A stretch of DNA of 9,673 nucleotides, from assembly GCA_031404155.1 (NCBI GenBank), contig JANNGZ010000391.1:1-9673 (forward strand). Reading direction: 5' to 3'. The position numbers and the translations under genes were made by a program. Positions 7,152 through 9,673 of this stretch are shown piece by piece; within the stretch, counting starts at the first letter, position 1; every line of letters starts with the position of its first letter. The notes beneath the pieces are model-generated. The model worked only from the letters and a program-made list of their open reading frames with translations. It had not been told where the DNA came from and made no database searches. The DNA comes from JANNGZ01 sp031404155 (GTDB lineage: Bacteria; Pseudomonadota; Gammaproteobacteria; Burkholderiales; Burkholderiaceae_C).

Positions 7152-7500
7152 AGGCCACCACCTTCGAACTCGAATGCAAACCGAGCACGCCGATGACGAT
7201 CAGGCTGATGCTCGCCAGCTTGACCGCGGTGGCCGGCTCCTTGAAGTACCAGATGCCGATTGCCGCGGTGGCCACCGTGCCCACGCCCGACCACACCGCG
7301 TACACCACCGACAGGCCGAGCGTCTTGATCACCAAGGTGTTCATCGCGAACGATATCGCATAAAAAACAAAGATCAGGGCCGACGGCGTCAGCCGTGTGA
7401 AACCCTCCGACAGGCGCATGCACACCGTGCCGCAGACCTCGAAAAAAATCGCCGCGGCAAGCAGCCACCAAGCCTGGGTGAAGCTGGGGTTGAAGTTCAA
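7150..7500 (-). CDS. SMR-family multidrug/quaternary ammonium exporter (EmrE type)
   Basis: Small four-helix inner-membrane proton antiporter that works as a dimer. The 116 residues show helices near 10-30, 38-58, 63-85 and 90-109. EmrE's key residues align with a constant offset of seven: Glu21 (EmrE Glu14), Tyr47 (Tyr40), Tyr67 (Tyr60) and Trp70 (Trp63). The shared motifs are SEGFTRL and YAVWSGVGT. These resemble EmrE/Qac-type members more than the guanidinium-exporting SugE/Gdx type. The only reasonable start is TTG at 7500, since the next in-frame ATG (Met28) lies after the catalytic Glu; no good Shine-Dalgarno precedes it. It starts 14 bases after the moeA stop and is followed after 13 bases by the YHS gene. 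Its fusion to a molybdenum cofactor operon is odd. Substrate is inferred only. Confidence 0.93.
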   Translation of the reverse strand: MNFNPSFTQAWWLLAAAIFFEVCGTVCMRLSEGFTRLTPSALIFVFYAISFAMNTLVIKTLGLSVVYAVWSGVGTVATAAIGIWYFKEPATAVKLASISLIVIGVLGLHSSSKVVA

Positions 7501-7514
7501 GGCTCGACGTCGCT

Positions 7515-8849
7515 TCAGACCAGCCCGTCGAACGGGATCACATCCACCTCTTCGCCGGCGGCCACATGGCCTTGCCCGTGGTGCAGCAGCACCAGCCCGT
7601 TGGCCACGCTCATGCTGCGCAGGATGCCCGAGCCCTGGCTGCCGGTGATGCGCACCTGCCAGCGGCCGTCGCCCGCGCGCGAGACCACGCCGCGCTGGTA
7701 CTCGGTGCGGCCGGGCTTCTTGCGGATCGGCTCCACGCTGGCCGCGCGCAGCAGCGGCAGCGGCGCGGGCGTGGCACCGGCCATCGCGAGCAGAGCGTCA
7801 CGAACGAAGGCGTAGAAGGTGACCATCACCGCCACCGGGTTGCCGGGCAGGCCGAAGAGGATCGCGGGGTGCGATCCGCCGCCGATGCGGCCCTCGGCGG
7901 CTTGACCGCCGATGCGTCTGTCATTGGATCGGCCGCCGATGCGGCCGATGGCCATCGGCCGCCCCGGCCGCATCGCGATGCGCCAGAACAGCACCTCGCC
8001 GAGCGAGGCCATGATCTTCTTGGTGTAGTCGGCCTCGCCGACGCTCACGCCGCCCGAGGTGATCACCGCGTCGGCACAGGCCGCGGCTTCGCGGAACGCG
8101 GCTTCGAGTGCGGCGGGGTCGTCGCGCACCACGCCGAGGTCGAGCACCTCGACGCCCAGGCGTTGCAGCATGCCGAAGATGGTGTAGCGGTTGCTGTCGT
8201 AGACGCAGCCTTCGTCCAGCGGCTCGCCGATCGAGCGCAACTCGTCGCCGGTTGAAAAAAAAGCGACACGCAGTCGGCGCAGCACTGGCACCTCGGCCTG
8301 GCCAAGTGAGGCGAGCATGCCGAGGTCGGCGGGGCTCAGCAAGCGGCCGGCCTTCAAGGCTGCGTCGCCGCGCGCCAGGTCTTCGCCGGCCAGTCGGCGG
8401 TTGTCGCCGGTCTTGACGATGCCCGCTGGAATGATGACGCGGTCGCTGCCTGCCGTAGCGGTGAACTCCTGCGGCACCACCGTGTCCAGCCCGTGCGGCA
8501 TCACCGCGCCGGTGGTGATGTGGATGCAATGGCCCGCCGGCACCTCGCCGCTGAAGGGCTGTCCGGCAAGGCCGGTGCCGGCAATGTGCAGCGTGCTCGG
8601 CTGGTCGGCTGAGAGGTCGGCGCCGCGCAGCGCGTAGCCGTCCATCGCCGAGTTGTCGTTCGCGGGCACGTCGATGCCGGAGACGATGTCGCGCGCCAGC
8701 ACACGCCCGAGGCTGGCGCGGATCGCAACACTTTCCACCGCCGTCACTCGCGGCACCAGCCGCGCGATGAACTCCTGCGCCTGCGCCACCGGCAGCGCGT
8801 TCGGGTCGTAGCCGGCGACGCAGGAGGCGATCTCCTCAAGGGACTGCAT
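7515..8849 (-). CDS. moeA: Molybdopterin molybdenumtransferase
   Basis: Inserts molybdenum into adenylylated molybdopterin in molybdenum cofactor synthesis; cytoplasmic. From ATG 8849 the protein is 444 residues, against 411 in E. coli. Family motifs in order are DNSAMDGY (65-72), TTGAVMPHGLDTVV (112-125), STGDEL (199-204), YDSN (217-220), TSGGVSVGEADY (264-275), RPGRP (294-298) and GLPGNP (333-338), then the C-terminal domain. The frame stays open seven codons upstream to a TTG at 8870. I prefer the ATG because MQSLEEIASCVAGYDPNAL resembles related N termini as I recall them; neither start has a well-placed Shine-Dalgarno. Oddities: residues 302-328 are three 9-residue RIGG repeats inserted just before GLPGNP, and T8 on the coding strand (8255-8262) encodes a Phe-Phe. 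Its place after mobA fits a Moco operon. Confidence 0.95.
   Translation of the reverse strand: MQSLEEIASCVAGYDPNALPVAQAQEFIARLVPRVTAVESVAIRASLGRVLARDIVSGIDVPANDNSAMDGYALRGADLSADQPSTLHIAGTGLAGQPFSGEVPAGHCIHITTGAVMPHGLDTVVPQEFTATAGSDRVIIPAGIVKTGDNRRLAGEDLARGDAALKAGRLLSPADLGMLASLGQAEVPVLRRLRVAFFSTGDELRSIGEPLDEGCVYDSNRYTIFGMLQRLGVEVLDLGVVRDDPAALEAAFREAAACADAVITSGGVSVGEADYTKKIMASLGEVLFWRIAMRPGRPMAIGRIGGRSNDRRIGGQAAEGRIGGGSHPAILFGLPGNPVAVMVTFYAFVRDALLAMAGATPAPLPLLRAASVEPIRKKPGRTEYQRGVVSRAGDGRWQVRITGSQGSGILRSMSVANGLVLLHHGQGHVAAGEEVDVIPFDGLV
7866..7946 (-). repeat. Three in-frame tandem 27-bp repeats within moeA
   Basis: Three adjacent 27-bp units (7920-7946, 7893-7919, 7866-7892) encode GRIGGRSND, RRIGGQAAE and GRIGGGSHP. 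The first 20 bases of the outer two units differ at one position; the middle unit keeps the core CGCATCGGCGG. The E. coli protein has about six residues between the matching Gly-Lys-Leu and GLPGNP, whereas here there are about 26, so the repeat accounts for nearly all of the expansion. Confidence 0.85.
7941..7962. repeat. Perfect 22-bp palindrome in moeA
   Basis: The 11-base half-site GCGGCCGATGG (7941-7951) is followed at once by its exact reverse complement (7952-7962), with no spacer. Its left end overlaps the first six bases of repeat unit one and the rest covers codons for the conserved PMAIGR segment. It could extrude as a cruciform or bind a dimeric protein, or may simply reflect local base composition. 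Confidence 0.75.
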
Positions 8850-8902
8850 CGGAGGCGCCGGGGGTATCAAGGGCCTCGGGGTCAGACGCTGCGGGGCGCC
8901 GG

Positions 8903-9577
8903 TCAGCGGCTTGGCGGCTGGAGCTGCCGCAACTCGTCGAGGGTGTTGGCGTTGAAAAACGCGCTGGCGTCGGGGAAGGGCACCTGCACGCAGCGGTGCT
9001 GCGCGGTCCAGGCGTCGATCTTGCGGCCACCGTCATGGGTGAAGCGCACCAGGCTTTCCAGCAGCGAGGTTTGCATCAGGCAGAACACCGGCTGCGCACG
9101 TTGCACGCCGCCTTCTTCGCAGGCCGCGACCGCGATCTCGGCGTCCTGCGCCAGCGCGGCACGGGCCAGCCGCGTCACCAGGTCCTCGGGAAAGTTTGGC
9201 GAATCACAAGGCACCGTCACCAGCCAGGGCGTCTCGCAGCGCTCCAGCCCGGTGAGAAAGCCGGCCAGCGGCCCGGCGAAGTCGGGCAGCGCGTCGGGCC
9301 AGACCGGCACGCCGAAGGACTCGTAGGCGCCGAGGTTGCGGTTGGCGATCATCATGATTTCGCCCACCTGCGGCTGAAGCCGGAACATCGCATGCAGCGC
9401 CAGCGGGACGCCGTTGTGCGGCTGCAAGCCCTTGTCCACACCGCCCATGCGGCTGCCGCGTCCGCCGGCGAGGATCAGGCCGGTGATGTCGTTCAGATCA
9501 ATTGAGCAGGGCCCGACCGCCGCCGCTGACCCCCCCGGGGGATCGGCCGCCGTACCCGGTGGACGAGGGATCGTCAT
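8903..9577 (-). CDS. mobA: Molybdenum cofactor guanylyltransferase
   Basis: Transfers GMP from GTP to Mo-molybdopterin to make the Mo-MGD cofactor of DMSO-reductase-family enzymes; cytoplasmic. The 224-residue protein has the nucleotidyltransferase signature LAGGRGSRMGGVDKG (36-50), then DFAGPLAGFLTGLE (99-112), PCDSPNFP (123-130), the GGRKIDAW region (183-190) and the FFNANTLDEL finish (207-216), each matching E. coli MobA segments in order. It starts with ATG directly after the moaA stop codon (TGA then ATG, no gap), which suggests termination-reinitiation. About 30 residues precede the nucleotide-binding strand, some 20 more than in E. coli, and are Pro/Gly/Ala-rich. No later ATG, GTG or TTG offers a better start. 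It is followed after 53 bases by moeA, completing a Moco block. Confidence 0.95.
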   Translation of the reverse strand: MTIPRPPGTAADPPGGSAAAVGPCSIDLNDITGLILAGGRGSRMGGVDKGLQPHNGVPLALHAMFRLQPQVGEIMMIANRNLGAYESFGVPVWPDALPDFAGPLAGFLTGLERCETPWLVTVPCDSPNFPEDLVTRLARAALAQDAEIAVAACEEGGVQRAQPVFCLMQTSLLESLVRFTHDGGRKIDAWTAQHRCVQVPFPDASAFFNANTLDELRQLQPPSR

Positions 9578-9673
9578 TCAGCCGCCGATGTAGTGCATCT
9601 CGACCTTGCGCTGCCCGCTGCCGGGCTCGGCTGTGCGCAGGCCGCGCAGCTCGGAGTAGCGGTCGCCGCGCCG
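9578..9673 (-). CDS. moaA: GTP 3',8-cyclase, C-terminal end (partial)
   Basis: Only the last 31 codons are inside the window; the gene continues past its right edge. The readable tail is SELRGLRTAEPG followed by SGQRKVEMHYIGG and a TGA stop. The terminal Gly-Gly is the hallmark of MoaA, whose C-terminal double-glycine tail reaches into the active site and is needed for radical chemistry. MoaA is a radical SAM, two-iron-sulfur-cluster enzyme that starts molybdenum cofactor synthesis from GTP. The catalytic N-terminal CxxxCxxC region lies outside the window. The call rests on the tail plus its position immediately before mobA and moeA. The mobA ATG directly abuts the stop codon. Confidence 0.85.
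   Translation of the reverse strand, partial: RRGDRYSELRGLRTAEPGSGQRKVEMHYIGG

Noticed and set aside
8850..8870. TTG at 8870 as the moeA start.
   Set aside because: The nearby GAGG is only three bases away, and the extra residues (MIPPAPP) look unlike the family. ATG 8849 gives a more typical N terminus, though this is not certain.
7926..9552. An identical 13-base word shared by the moeA repeat (7926-7938) and the mobA 5' end (9540-9552), considered as a dispersed repeat.
   Set aside because: In a GC-rich window of this length a shared 13-mer is expected by chance, and the identity does not extend beyond it.

Overview
This is a GC-rich (roughly 70%), gene-dense chromosomal segment with strong G/C preference at third codon positions. 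Protein resemblance and gene order suggest a betaproteobacterium of the Burkholderiales, perhaps from the Rubrivivax/Leptothrix side. That placement is inference. I see no insertion sequence, integrase, phage gene, CRISPR array, tRNA or rRNA, and no gene-free stretch longer than about 65 bases.

Layout. The first 31 bases are comparatively AT-rich and hold no supported gene. The plus strand then carries rnhA (RNase HI), an RND efflux periplasmic adaptor, its HAE-1-type RND inner-membrane permease, and an MFS transporter. The adaptor, permease and MFS gene are separated by only 47 and 52 bases and probably form one efflux operon. It has no outer-membrane channel gene and no local regulator in the window. 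The minus strand runs convergently toward it. In transcription order it holds the 3' end of moaA, then mobA, moeA, an EmrE-type SMR exporter, and a YHS-domain lipoprotein. These five genes are tightly packed (gaps of 0, 53, 14 and 13 bases) and look like one transcript. The two blocks meet tail to tail with 18 bases between stop codons and no visible bidirectional terminator.

How the genes work together. MoaA, MoeA and MobA act at the start, the metal-insertion step and the nucleotide-addition step of molybdenum cofactor synthesis (cyclic pyranopterin formation, Mo insertion, Mo-MGD formation). The SMR exporter and YHS lipoprotein appear appended to this operon; the ribosome-binding site of the YHS gene overlaps the SMR stop codon, so the two are likely coupled in translation. 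Counting the RND pair and the MFS protein, three unrelated efflux families lie within about 7 kb.

The most unusual features are small DNA structures rather than a new multi-gene system. They are a perfect 12-bp hairpin inside the 5' coding region of rnhA, a bulged 13-bp hairpin overlapping the rnhA stop codon, and an in-frame triplication of a 27-bp unit in a MoeA loop that overlaps one arm of a perfect 22-bp palindrome. I found no convincing evidence of a previously undescribed defence, mobile or biosynthetic system.
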